This document shows positions 56,865 through 63,525 of a DNA stretch of 64,000 nucleotides, one piece after another; position 1 is the first letter of the stretch, and every line of letters starts with the position of its first letter. The notes below the pieces were generated by a model that did not search any database, was not told where the DNA came from, and worked only from the letters and a program-made list of their open reading frames with translations. Origin of the DNA: Anniella stebbinsi (Eukaryota > Chordata > Lepidosauria > Squamata > Anniellidae). Location: NCBI GenBank assembly GCA_029215795.1, contig JARDYH010000004.1, positions 206,564,017-206,628,016 of the forward strand, written 5' to 3'. The position numbers and the translations under genes are program-made.

Positions 56865-58381
56865 ATCTATTTACTGCATTTCTATACCGCCCAATAGCCA
56901 AAGCTCTCTGGGCGGTTTACAAAAATTAAAACCATAAAAACCATTCAAAAATGTCAAAACCTCTCTGGGGAGCTCATTCCACAGCTGGGGTGCCACAGCA
57001 GAGAAGGCCCTTCTCCTAGTAGCCACCTGTCTCACTTCCTTTGGCAGGGGATCACAGAGAAGATCTACTAAATTAAAATAGTAAATTAGCGACGTGATTT
57101 CCACCTACATACAAAGCTGACATTTGGATAGGTTCGCCTGCCATCTACATTATACTCCTTTAGACACCAGGAGAAGACCTTTTTATTTTCACAGTGCTTT
57201 AACAGTTCTTCAATTTGATTTTTAACCTTACTGTTTAAATTTGTATTTTAAATCCCTATCAATTTTTGCATGGCTGCTCGGTTTTTATCCTGGTTGTGTT
57301 TTATACTGTATTTTAAATTATGTTTTTATGCTGTTGTTGTTTTATATTTTGAATGGTTTTTATGGTTTTAATTTTTGTAAATCGCCCAGAGAGCTTCAGC
57401 TATTGGGTGGTATAAAATGCAGTAAATAAATAAATAAATAAATAGTCTGTCCTTGTGGGCATGGAGGAGTTGTGCTCACTTGCTTCTATGCATTGGGCTG
57501 GATTGGGGAAAACATATCATGGGATCTGGCCACAGCTGTTACTCAGTTTTTATGATAATATTTCACCATCTTTGAATCTTAGACAGTGTCTTGAAATAAA
57601 TGAGCCACCCTCAACAGCTGGAAGGGAAGAATAAAATGGAAAGTATTCCACGGGGGGTACCAAGCCACTGATTTATGACAAGAGGCTCTGGATTTCCTGA
57701 TACCATGGCCAAAGATTAGTCGTGTTTTTTTTAAGAGAGAGAACTTTAGTGCAGTGCTAGAACACGTGCTTTGTATGCAGAAGGTCTCAGATTTCTCACC
57801 CTGGCACTTCCAATCAGGTAGCAAATGATGTGAAACATGTCTGTCTGAGACCCTGGAAAGTTGCAAACAATACTGACCTAGACAGACAAATATTCTGACC
57901 TGGTACAAGGCAGCTTCCTGTGTATTTACATTTCAATTACAATAGCTAGCAAATTTCTCTCTTATTGCACTATAATGTATTTGGGCAACTTTTCTTCCTC
58001 CGAACCCTGTGTGAATGCTTGCAGTAAGCCTATATACACCAGTTGCTGGGGAACATAGGTAGGGGGGTGCTGCTCTTGCACCCATGTCCTGCGTGTAGAT
58101 TCCTGGTCAATAGCTGTGTGAACAGAGTGCTGGACTAGATGGACCTTTGGTCTGATCCAGCATGGCTCTTTTTATGTTCTTATTTTCCTGTTGTTTCATT
58201 TGGTTCTCTTTAGATGGGTCACAGCCACTTTGAACCTGAAGAACTGAAGCCTCCCCAAAGCCTCCCTCCTCCTGCTGAGTCATTCAAACCCATTAATGGC
58301 GCAATCTGCTATGCAAACCCAGCCATTGCTGAAGCTAATGGAACTCTGAGTTTCGATAATGTTAGTGTGATCTCTGGACAG
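31587..58381 (+). CDS. SLC39A8: SLC39A8 (ZIP8) metal transporter, coding exons 1-5 (3' part outside window)
   Basis: The coding sequence is join(31587..31823, 41571..41730, 54685..54854, 56401..56523, 58214..58381): 858 nt, 286 codons, open and in frame across every junction, with GT/AG at all introns in the window. SLC39A8 is a LIV-1-subfamily ZIP transporter that brings Zn, Mn, Fe and Cd into the cytosol, in exchange models with bicarbonate, at the plasma membrane and lysosome. Order seen: signal peptide (residues 1 to about 22), extracellular domain with a CPAVFQQL motif (about 107-114), TM1 (about 135-158), TM2 (about 165-188), TM3 (about 203-225), then the cytosolic loop between TM3 and TM4. 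TM4-TM8 and the EExxH metal site lie beyond the window. Similarity to ZIP8 rather than its paralogue ZIP14 rests on recalled family sequence: the short ectodomain and the [20 protein letters not shown] segment. No coding damage is visible. Introns are 9.7, 13.0, 1.5 and 1.7 kb. Confidence 0.95.
32328..32565. repeat. 48-bp minisatellite in SLC39A8 intron 1
   Basis: Five units start at 32333, 32381, 32428, 32476 and 32525. Each begins AGAGATTTTGGAATCCACCT or close to it and continues TTTTGAATCC and GAAAATCTC. Units end alternately in CCTTCAC and TGGCAG, so the older period may be a 95-bp dimer. Because 48 is a multiple of three, the minus strand stays open as a repeating 16-residue frame; this is a by-product, not a gene. 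Confidence 0.9.
32829..32852 (+). repeat. (GGT)n microsatellite
   Basis: Eight GGT units. Confidence 0.95.
32853..33537. other. SLC39A8: Intron 1, unassigned
   Basis: No exon signature. The start of a GCAATCC-type short repeat appears at 33455. Confidence 0.45.
33538..33655. repeat. Palindromic repeat (ACAACTCCCA family)
   Basis: CCAACCTGGTGCTTTCCAG ... CAGCTCCCATCATCC pairs with GGCTGATGGGAGTTGTAGTC. Confidence 0.75.
33656..35137. other. SLC39A8: Intron 1, mostly unassigned
   Basis: 33945-34035 carries a family S fragment (CATGTCCTGCTTGTGGGCTT). 34150-34380 has symmetric words (TTGTTTAAT, CATGACATGACAAGCC) suggesting a degraded TIR element. 34445-34490 shares CCTCTTTCAGCCTGAGAGCC with 30710. 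Confidence 0.4.
35138..35240 (-). repeat. LINE 3' tail (GCCCAATAGCC type)
   Basis: TTTATTTATTGCATTTTTAT, ACCGCCCAATAGCCGAAGC, GGCGGTTCACAAAAATTAAA: minus-strand tail, same family as 56869-56960. Confidence 0.75.
35241..36635. other. SLC39A8: Intron 1, unassigned
   Basis: No recognised element except a T run at 35996-36010 and C-rich runs near 35774 and 36070. Confidence 0.45.
36640..37045. repeat. Two ACAACTCCCA-family palindromic repeats
   Basis: 36640-36780 is a full palindrome (ATTACAACTCCCATTATCAC against GATGGGAATTGTAGTC). 36940-37045 is a second copy (GTTGGACTTCTTCG ... CCTGGGAGTTGTAGCCC). Confidence 0.7.
37624..37660 (+). repeat. (TA)n microsatellite
   Basis: About 18 TA units. Confidence 0.95.
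38020..38079 (+). repeat. (AT)n then (GA)n compound microsatellite
   Basis: About ten AT units (38020-38040) followed by about 18 GA units (38043-38079). Confidence 0.95.
38645..38740 (-). repeat. LINE 3' tail, minus strand
   Basis: TTTATTAAAATATGTATACC, CCAACTTTCAATAAAATGCT, CAAGGCAGTTTACAGTAATA has the shape of a minus-strand LINE tail. Confidence 0.5.
38915..39092 (+). repeat. L2/CR1-type LINE 3' tail
   Basis: CTGATCTCTTCCGGCAGGCC, TTGTACCCCGCCTCGATCCA, then (AAATA)n and ATT-rich end. Confidence 0.75.
39675..39892. mobile_element. Fold-back element, family F, copy 2
   Basis: A near-perfect hairpin of about 218 bp. Left arm TGGAAGCTGGTGGCTCC ... CCATTCTGGGTTTTAGTC ... AGCCAGAACTCTAAAGGA; right arm TCCTTTAGAGTTCTGGCT ... 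GACTGAAACCCAGAATGA ... GAGCCACCAGCCTCCA. Centre at about 39782. Confidence 0.8.
39893..40600. other. SLC39A8: Intron 1, unassigned
   Basis: AT-rich, no recognised element. Confidence 0.5.
40608..40733. repeat. Palindromic repeat (ACAACTCCCA family)
   Basis: TTCTGGTGCCCTCCATATGC ... CTACAACTCCCATAAGCCC pairs with GGATTATGGGAGTTGTAGTC ... ATCTGGAGGGCACCAG. Confidence 0.8.
41160..41455 (-). repeat. CR1 LINE 3' end
   Basis: GTTGGAAGGGTCCTGTAAGG, CCATCCAGTCCAACCCCCTG, CTGCTCTAACAGTCAGGAAG and GAGATCCTGGCCCTCCTC are the antisense of a typical amniote CR1 3' end. It ends 115 bp before SLC39A8 exon 2. Confidence 0.85.
41571..41730 (+). CDS. SLC39A8: SLC39A8 coding exon 2 (ectodomain)
   Basis: This exon of 53 codons plus one base is too short for a simple ORF scan; I found it by reading for the ZIP8 ectodomain. 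It is preceded by a pyrimidine-rich acceptor ending TTCTGTTTCAG at 41570. It opens with [15 protein letters not shown] and contains ICPAVFQQL and HPC, matching the LIV-1-family cysteine pair and CPAxxxQ motif. The upstream exon ends in phase 0. This one ends with a single G that joins TC of exon 3 to make Val133. A sequon NSS is present near residue 94. The donor is AAG followed by GTAGTT. A LINE insertion begins only 16 bases into the intron (see 41747-42113). Confidence 0.93.
41747..42113 (-). mobile_element. Truncated LINE (family V) inserted at the exon-2 donor
   Basis: 367 bp with the 16-bp target duplication GTAGTTCTCATCAATA at 41731-41746 and 42114-42129. The minus frame reads [20 protein letters not shown] then [18 protein letters not shown], the CxC...H...C tail typical of the ORF end in several non-LTR clades, and it resembles the family V copy at 42982-44744. 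The 3' end has AATAAAGTATATTG without a long A tail. Strongly 5'-truncated. Confidence 0.85.
42280..42470 (-). repeat. tRNA-derived SINE, minus strand
   Basis: ACATAGGAAGCTGCCTTTTA, CCCAGTATTGTCTACTATG and TTAGATCTGGGACCTTTTAC are the antisense of the SINE at 55770-55935. Confidence 0.65.
42650..42935 (-). repeat. Retroposon-like repeat family S, minus strand
   Basis: AAAAAGAGCCATGCTGAATC, CCCCAGCAACTGGAATACAG, GCCATCATGATTAGTAGC, ATCTTGTGGTAGCAAATGA in order, as at 4753-5430. Confidence 0.7.
42937..42970 (+). pseudogene. L2-type LINE, left piece of a split copy
   Basis: Plus frame approximates [12 protein letters not shown], the L2 motif that precedes KVLVMTFK. That continuation is found at 50943, after the inserted family V LINE. 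Confidence 0.6.
42982..44744 (-). pseudogene. Family V non-LTR retrotransposon, RT to C-terminus (3' half)
   Basis: Minus-strand frames give [53 protein letters not shown] (an RT core), [14 protein letters not shown] (the YADD catalytic box) and [15 protein letters not shown]. Then come [17 protein letters not shown], the C-terminal FCPC...IIHVLFNC knuckle and a tail ending AATAAAGAATTA. Several frames are used, so it is dead. The 5' part is at 50324-50942, separated by element X. Target duplication AGTCGGAATTC lies at 42971-42981 and 50943-50953. Clade not settled (Vingi/I-like is possible). Confidence 0.85.
45971..46284. mobile_element. hAT-like palindromic element, family P, copy 4
   Basis: TAGGCTGACCATATG start, arms as in 9081-9400, and a right end truncated after TCATATGGTA. 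The left flank is TGTATATT; the right end is altered, so the duplication is not clear. Confidence 0.75.
46285..47135. other. Element X interior, unassigned
   Basis: A (CTA)n run at 46376-46396 and no coding signature. 46520-46700 loosely resembles a minus-strand remnant, unproven. Confidence 0.35.
47136..47772. mobile_element. hAT-like element with family P ends, carrying a SINE
   Basis: Starts TAGGGTGACCATAT and ends ATGGTCACCCTA. Duplication GAACTGAG (47128-47135) against GAATTGAG (47773-47780), one mismatch. The interior 47160-47450 is symmetric (GAATGACACGTTTTTCC against GGAATGACATGC-type words). Confidence 0.75.
47530..47757 (-). repeat. tRNA-derived SINE inside the hAT element
   Basis: TTATTGCATTTATATCACAC, CAACTCTGTGAGGTGGGTTG, GTCACCCAATGGGTTTCCAT, AACACAGATCTCCCAGCTCC and TTTAGCCCCTACGCCACACC: complete minus-strand copy with reversed B and A boxes. 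Confidence 0.8.
47775..48310. repeat. Degenerate tandem repeat with an inverted first unit
   Basis: The core CTTCCAACTTGGCATGGCT occurs in direct orientation after starts at 47869, 48043 and 48205 (spacings about 174 and 162) and inverted at 47779-47800. Each direct unit goes on through TACTTAAGAGCTACCATG-like text to TTTCATCTCTTTATC. Confidence 0.75.
48470..48842 (-). repeat. Inverted copy of the right end of element X
   Basis: TCATTAAACAAAAAACCTAC through CCTAAGGAGGCAGAAAGTGC to CAGCATT-type text is the reverse complement of 49935-50323. A third partial copy (CCACAACCCCACAGTCACCT) is at 49854-49922. Confidence 0.8.
50324..50942 (-). pseudogene. Family V non-LTR retrotransposon, 5' part of RT region
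   Basis: Minus-strand frames read [31 protein letters not shown], then [16 protein letters not shown] (the RT-1/2 NKSPGPDG box), ending at [10 protein letters not shown], which joins SLLSVVG at 44744. The element is 5'-truncated at 50942. Confidence 0.85.
50943..51395 (+). pseudogene. L2-type LINE, right piece of a split copy
   Basis: Starts with the duplicated AGTCGGAATTC and reads [19 protein letters not shown]; a later frame gives [21 protein letters not shown] text (the LWN region). It ends GGGCAGGATATAAATGTTTT and AATAAATAAAAATAAA. Its left piece is at 42937-42970. Confidence 0.75.
51396..52457. other. SLC39A8: Intron 2, unassigned
   Basis: 51400-51560 is a minus-oriented repeat-like stretch (TCTCATGTCTCCTCTTACTT), CR1-like. 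The rest is unrecognised. Confidence 0.4.
52458..52585. repeat. Palindromic repeat (ACAACTCCCA family)
   Basis: CCCAGCCTGGTGCCCTCCAG ... AATTCCCATCAACCCCAGCC pairs with GCTGGGAACTGTAATCC ... GGAGGGCACCAG. Confidence 0.75.
52960..53055 (+). repeat. Short interspersed repeat (GCAATCC type)
   Basis: CATGCAATCCTATGCATATT, CCCATTAAGTTCAATGGAGT, GCGCATAGGACTGCACCC. Confidence 0.65.
53149..53188 (+). repeat. (CT)n microsatellite
   Basis: About 19 CT units. Confidence 0.95.
53712..54066 (-). mobile_element. PIF/Harbinger-like MITE, family H, copy 4
   Basis: 355 bp, inverted relative to the other copies. CTA duplication at 53709-53711 and 54067-54069. Ends GGGCTCCCTCTACAAGG and, reversed, GGTGCCTCTACAAGAGAGG. 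Lies 620 bp before SLC39A8 exon 3. Confidence 0.85.
54685..54854 (+). CDS. SLC39A8: SLC39A8 coding exon 3 (TM1-TM2)
   Basis: With the split Val codon this exon gives 57 residues (133-189), the same length as the human exon as I recall it. TM1 starts around [19 protein letters not shown] short basic loop (KKDYFPK) leads to TM2 with [18 protein letters not shown]. The acceptor is TTCTCTCTCTACAG and the donor is GAG followed by GTAAGA. These are among the most conserved residues of the family, so the call is strong. Confidence 0.96.
55060..55600. repeat. CpG-rich insertion-like block in intron 3
   Basis: Its base composition is unlike the flanking intron, with CGTCGCCCTAATGCACACC, GCTGTCGTCGCTGTTGCGGC and GTAGACGAATGAATGACC-type text. 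It resembles family G in composition but I could not align it. It contains a perfect donor-like AAAAGGTAAGT at 55237-55247. Confidence 0.5.
55770..55935 (+). repeat. tRNA-derived SINE
   Basis: GTAATGGTACTGAGATGCTT, GGCCCCAGGTTCAATCCCCA (B box), CATCTCCAGGTAGGTCTGGG and GGTATAAGGCAGCTTCGTAT: nearly complete. Confidence 0.8.
56401..56523 (+). CDS. SLC39A8: SLC39A8 coding exon 4 (end of TM2 to TM3)
   Basis: This exon has 41 codons and is phase 0 at both ends (residues 190-230). It reads [19 protein letters not shown] and then [18 protein letters not shown], the third membrane segment, ending in KTYSQ. The acceptor is TTCTTTTTAG and the donor is CAA followed by GTGAGT. It follows the conserved LIPE end of exon 3, as in other ZIP8 genes. 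Confidence 0.96.
56818..56870 (+). repeat. (TATC)n microsatellite
   Basis: About 12 TATC units at the tail of a minus-strand LINE end. Confidence 0.95.
56869..57070 (-). repeat. L2/CR1-type LINE 3' end, minus strand
   Basis: ATACCGCCCAATAGCCAAAG tail at the left. The minus frame further in gives [17 protein letters not shown], the ORF2 end. Confidence 0.8.
57165..57445 (+). repeat. L2/CR1-type LINE 3' end, plus strand
   Basis: CCAGGAGAAGACCTTTTTAT (ORF end), then TTTATATTTTGAATGGTTTT, TAAATCGCCCAGAGAGCTTC and (AAAT)n. Inverted relative to 56869-57070. Confidence 0.8.
57740..57925 (+). repeat. tRNA-derived SINE
   Basis: GCTAGAACACGTGCTTTGTA, GCAGAAGGTCTCAGATTTCT, CTGGTACAAGGCAGCTTCCT. Confidence 0.75.
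58010..58190 (+). repeat. Retroposon-like repeat family S, 3' part
   Basis: CACCAGTTGCTGGGGAACAT, CCATGTCCTGCGTGTAGATT, GGTCTGATCCAGCATGGCTC and TTTTTATGTTCTTA, ending 23 bp before exon 5. Confidence 0.75.
58214..58381 (+). CDS. SLC39A8: SLC39A8 coding exon 5 (TM3-TM4 cytosolic loop)
   Basis: This exon has 56 codons, phase 0 at both ends (residues 231-286). It begins [14 protein letters not shown]. Only two loop histidines (HSH) stand where other LIV-1 ZIPs carry long His-rich runs; ZIP8 is known for a short His loop. The conserved part [13 protein letters not shown] and FDNVSVIS matches the family. The acceptor is TTCTCTTTAG and the donor is CAG followed by GTATGA. The next coding exon was not found before the window end. 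Confidence 0.94.
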
Positions 58382-59490
58382 GTATGAGTGAACATAAATC
58401 TTACCAGTTTATGCAAACATATCCAAGCAAGGGGTGAGAATTTGACTTCTGATAAATATATTTTGTATGTTTTAAAATAAACTTTCAGCACATATTTCAC
58501 ACCAGGACTTCAAGAAAGTTGCATGTTTGCTAACTGACAAGAACACATTACTATATAAAAAACCTTTAGCACTAAAATGTAGGTTTAATTTATCCCTTCT
58601 CAAACTCTGATATTTGCTTTCTTATTAGCCTTTGATAGTTTCCCAAAAAAGCTGTCCTTTTGGACTTATATGGCAGATATGAAGTGTCCAATTATTGACT
58701 CCCTATATATATACATGTGGCCTTCCAGCACATTATGTGTCCATACACCTAGGTTTATGACCTAGCATACGCTCGACAGGGAGGTGCAGCCAATTCTGGC
58801 TCTCAGAAGACTATCTCTATGACATTGGGTTAGATCTATGGAAATCAATGGGACTGAAGTTAGTTATGACCGACTTAGTCCTATGGATTTCATTGGTCTT
58901 CTCTAAATACGATGATGTCTGAATCCAATCCATTTTAGGTGGTTCCAATCGACCTAAAAATATATAATGTGTTCATCTGCCCTTACAGTTTTTGATCTGT
59001 CTAACAGGGAGTGTTTGATTTGGCTTTGAAATAACTGTTTGCATGAAGAATTGTTAAAGGACAGATCCAAAGTGTGAGCCGATATAAGCTGGGGTGGGCA
59101 TCCTGCAGCTCTAGGGCCGGATGCAGCCCTCGGTCTAATTCCATGCAGCCCTCAGTCAAATTTCTAAAGCCCTCTGCGTGTGATCAGTTCAGACATCTGG
59201 CAAGAGCTAGCTACCCCTTCTTTGGCAGCCCACTGTGTGGGAAGGAAGAGGGAAAGAAAGAAAAGAGGGTGGTGGAAGAGAAAGAGAAAAGGGGTGTCCC
59301 ACCCACTCCCTGCTGGCTTCAGCTTCACTCACTACTGACATGCAGCCCCTGGCAGATTACCCATATGCAGCCTTTGCGTGTGTGTGTGGGGGGGAAGGTT
59401 GCTTACCCCTGATAAAAGCAATTGAAGAGAGACCACTTGGCTGTTTTACAGACACTGCAATAGCTTCTAGCAGCCACTGAATGAAGGCCT
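58382..59490. other. SLC39A8: Intron 5, unassigned
   Basis: No coding exon recognised. 59080-59170 is repeat-like (GGGTGGGCATCCTGCAGCTC). Confidence 0.45.
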
Positions 59491-59492
59491 GC

Positions 59493-59494
<2 letters not shown>

Positions 59495-59528
<34 letters not shown>

Positions 59529-59547
59529 TGTGTGTGTGTGTGTGTGT
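59495..59547. repeat. (CA)n(TG)n palindromic microsatellite
   Basis: About 15 CA units followed directly by about 11 GT units: alternating purine-pyrimidine with an inversion point at 59525/59526. Confidence 0.95.
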
Positions 59548-60970
59548 CTATGAATGGGCGCAATCTCAGAGGGTGGAAAAATATTTTCATGCTATGTACA
59601 CCGTCACGTATGGAGAACCACATAAGAGTCTGTTTTGTTATGATTACAAATGCTAAGAAGTCATGGTTGTGCAGTAACATCCTCACATGTGGGACAAAAT
59701 AGGCACCCATGTTCTTTCACACACAGAGTTTATTTCCATGCAGGAAAAACGTCATGAACGAAATGTCCTTGTCTTTGAGTCTTTGTGTAAGGAAAATGTC
59801 ACAGGTGAAGCAACTGCATGTATAGCCAATCATAGAACTCATGGGCTTTGCAAGGATAATGTGACAGTGATACTGTTCAAACCAGGGCTGTCTCTGGCAG
59901 TGGGTCACTTGAGAGGTATGAGATTGTGAAAGTAGTTGGGGGTTTGTAGGTGGAGTTGCCTGAGCCAACATACTCGAGGAGATGGAACAAAAGCCTGGTC
60001 TAGGACATGCAGCAGTATGAGCAAGGAATGAGTAGGCAGGCTCCTGAGGTGGCACAGTGGTTTGTATCACTTCAGACTGCAAGTGGACAATCACATTTTT
60101 GAATGGTTCCCCTATTAATAAGAAAACGTCCTGCAAGAGGAATTCAAGTACAGCATAGAGTGGACTCGACTAGAATAATTTTCCCTGATGGGTGTGGATT
60201 TTTTTTTTAATAGCAAAATGAAACATTAAAAAATGGACTCCCTGAGTCTGAAGTGGTACAGTCCAGCTAACCCCCTTATTTTGCATAGACTACTAGTGGG
60301 AAGAGGCAGAAAATGCAAACTGCGAATTCTCTTAGGCTGCATCTGATGTTCCACTTTGGCTGACCGAAGTGGAAATGGTACCAGTGTTAGAGCAGTCAGC
60401 CCTTTGCTGATCGTGGGGCCCTGGCAAATGCCCACTCCTGCCTTCCTCGGAAAACAGTTCTGGGCCTGAGCTGCCTAATGAAACAGAGACTGTAGTACAT
60501 TAACATTAACAATAACTCGTTTATAGTCTATAAACTAGAGAACAGTCCTAACAGATCCACTACTATAAGATTCTGTTCTTTGTGCTTCAGTCCTGCTGCT
60601 TTTAGCTTCACTTTTCCATTGGCCCAGTTCACATGTCATGACAACCCACCATTTGGTACATATTGCCTAATTGCTCTCACTGTAAGTGGGAGTGGCTAAA
60701 AACCCAGGGATGCTCTGTTCCTGGGTTGTTTATTGTTGTGTCTGTACCCAGAACTAATCCAGAACAAACCATGGCTCCTTTCTTTGGCTTGTTGTGAGAT
60801 AGACAAGCCCCGGTTTGGATTTAGACACAATGCTAAAACAGCAGGAGTTATCAGGCAACATGTACCAGAATGCTACCTTGCTCAGACAACCCACAATTTT
60901 TTTAAAAAAATGTGGGTGGTTGAGATGTGCAAACCAGGTCATTGCCTCACAATCTCTACTGAGGATTACA
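59548..60970. other. SLC39A8: Intron 5, mostly unassigned
   Basis: 60350-60450 has a repeat phrase (GGGGCCCTGGCAAATGCCCA, compare 10490). 60620-60790 looks like a degraded TIR element. Confidence 0.4.
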
Positions 60971-60974
60971 TTTC

Positions 60975-61210
60975 ATTACACAGCACAGCAAAAATAACAA
61001 AGAGTCTTGTGGGATCTTTAAGACTAACAAACCTATTGTGGTATAAACGTTAATGGATGATAGCTCACTTTATCAGATGCATGAGGTATTATAGAGAGTT
61101 TCAGGTTATTATACAGTACATGTGGTGGTAGTTTGGGTAGGGGATTTGTAAACAGCTGGGCCACATCCGGAGTAACCAATGGGATGGTTGGTGGTGGAGC
61201 TGTGCTGAGA
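60975..61210. repeat. Interspersed repeat (AAGACTAACAAAC / ATCAGATGCATGA type)
   Basis: AGTCTTGTGGGATCTTTAAG, ACTAACAAACCTATTGTGGT and TCACTTTATCAGATGCATGA form a repeat widely seen in reptiles; class uncertain. Confidence 0.55.
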
Positions 61211-62372
61211 TAAGGGAGAATAGTATCTTCAATAGCTCATAATAACAGCACCAATGCAATGACCACAGAACTCCCAGTTTAAATCCTGGCTAATCCTGAT
61301 AGTATAACAATTGTGTTTACCTTTAGGGACTGTAGGTAGCCTCCCTCCCTCCCTCCCTTTTAGGTGCCTGAACTCTTTGTTCAGATCCCTGTCAATATCT
61401 TATTTAGTCACGTATACGTGCATTCCAGTCATAGCTGGAACTGCAACCTTTAGCACCTCTCGTCATGTTTACACAAAATTCATACTTGCTCAGTCGGGGA
61501 GACTGCACATTTTAATAATGTAAAGGACAATGATGTACAACCCACCCTCTTGAAAAACCCTCAGTGTAAAGACATTTTGCATCACCAGCTAGAGAAAGAA
61601 GCTTTGTGTTCTAGCAAATTCTTACAGGGATCCCTTGCAGTGGTTACTTAGAACTCAAATAGGTCAAAAAGGGCCCCAGTAAGAAATTGAACGTGTAATG
61701 CAGAAATCAAGCGTATGAAGTCTTGTGAAGTCACTTTGATGGGGGAAATTGGCTGCCTTTTCTTTTGAACTGCATGCGTTCTCATTCTGTCAAGTTCCTT
61801 CAAACCTGCTTCTCTGGAAATTTCACTTCCACAGATAATATCACTCGCACGGCTTGCTTTTGTAATGAGTGTGGCTTTATGATTCATTTTGTAAGTAACT
61901 TGGATACTATTGCTTTTCTTTGGAGAATTCTGTATACCCATTCCTCTTAGGCATTTGATAAATAATAGGGAACTATGTAAGGAATCTTAATATATTGCAG
62001 AGGTTTCTTTTTTGGGCGCAGAGGTGGGGAGGGGGGGAAGGAAGAGGAGATATGATTGTTATATCTTTTTTATGAGGAATATCTCAGGGCCAATGTAGAA
62101 GAGTTGTCGGCTACATGCAGCACCATCAAAAAGCCCTTAGAAGCATAGCAGTTACATGTTGTCAGCTTTAGTGCAGAACTGGAAAGTACTGTGAAAAATT
62201 GCATGAGACTAGGACAACCAGATGTAAGGAAGAACAGGGTAATAGCAGGGATTTCGGCAGTGGAATTACAGCATGATCCTATGAGATTGCTGTTCTATAG
62301 ATAAAGGGCCTTATTGGCCTCTAAGCCTGTCTCACTGACTGACTTCTCGGTGCACTTGGACAGGAATGGAGA
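61211..62372. other. SLC39A8: Intron 5, unassigned
   Basis: No recognised exon. A (CCCT)n run lies at about 61341-61358. Confidence 0.45.
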
Positions 62373-62697
62373 TAGGGTGACCAGTTAAAATCCAGGTCGG
62401 GGCTCATGTAACTTTAACAGTTGTGGAGAAAAGGGAATTTCAGCCAGTGTCATTTGTATGCAATTAGTTCCTGGTGAAATTCCCTCTTCATCACAACTGT
62501 TAAAGTTGCAGGGGCCCTGCCTTCTTTTGTATATGGTCACTCTAGTATAGTGCCTGCACCTTTAACTGCTTTGATGAAGAGGGGATATCACCAGGAACTA
62601 ATTGCATACAAATGACACTTGCTTAAATTCCCTTTTCTCTACAACTGTTAAAGTTACATGAGCCCTGACCTGGATTTTATCTGGTCAGCCTACCCTA
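62373..62697. mobile_element. hAT-like palindromic element, family P, copy 5
   Basis: Starts TAGGGTGACCAG and ends CTGGTCAGCCTACCCTA, with a perfect 8-bp duplication AATGGAGA (62365-62372, 62698-62705). Arms as in 9081-9400. Confidence 0.85.
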
Positions 62698-62705
62698 AAT
62701 GGAGA

Positions 62706-63423
62706 GGCTCATGGATCCAGCGGATCTATGTCTCACCTTCCCCTCCCCTCCCCATTTACCAACACGCCCCTTTTCTCTCTCCCCAACCCTCTTCAGAGCA
62801 CACAGTTGTGACCTCGGAATGGGAGCCACCATGGAGTTTTCTGTGGCAGTTGGGAGAGGAAGGGGGTGGTTGGAGGAAAATCCATGCTTAGAATTCCTCT
62901 GCAACCCAGGTCATAGGTGTATCTATGGTTTCAGGTAGGGGGAAGCCACCATATCCTACGGTTCCTAGGACATCCTCCCAGGGTCCATAGAATTGCTCTG
63001 TGAGTCATGTACAGTGAGTGAGAAAAGGAGCACGTGCTATACTTCTCTGGTCAGTGGAATTATTAAAGGTACAGAAGCCTAACCTGTCTTTGTCTCTGGT
63101 CACTCTACATGGAACCTTTTCAAAGCAAGGTTATTTCCCTTCCTTAAAGTCAGATAAACAAATAAGCATTGCTCAAGGGAGCCTTCAGAATTTTTCCTTG
63201 GTATATCAATACATGCAGTGTAAATTAAAAGCAAAACCTGCCATCTTAATATTTTGTTTAGAGTTCAGAATAATTATATGAGGCAATCTTTTCCCAATGG
63301 GTTTGCCTTATTGCTCTCTCCTTGTCTCTTAGTTGAAGGATAAAATAGAACAATGCCATTTGATGAAACAACTGCAGAATTCAAATACTAGCAAATGCAT
63401 GTATATCCTTTTCTCTCTGATAC
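62706..63423. other. SLC39A8: Intron 5, unassigned
   Basis: Nothing recognised. Confidence 0.5.
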
Positions 63424-63426
63424 TTA

Positions 63427-63522
63427 GAGCCTATCTACACTACTGCTTTAAAATGGTTTATAACAGTTATTAACCGGTTTAAAACCATTATAAACCGTTT
63501 TAAAGCAGTAATGTAGATAGGC
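63427..63522. mobile_element. 96-bp near-perfect hairpin MITE
   Basis: GAGCCTATCTACACTACTGC pairs with GCAGTAATGTAGATAGGC. TTA stands on both sides (63424-63426, 63523-63525). The centre is rich in TTTAAA/GGTTTATAA words. Its TCTACAC end recalls 15726-15877. Confidence 0.75.
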
Positions 63523-63525
63523 TTA

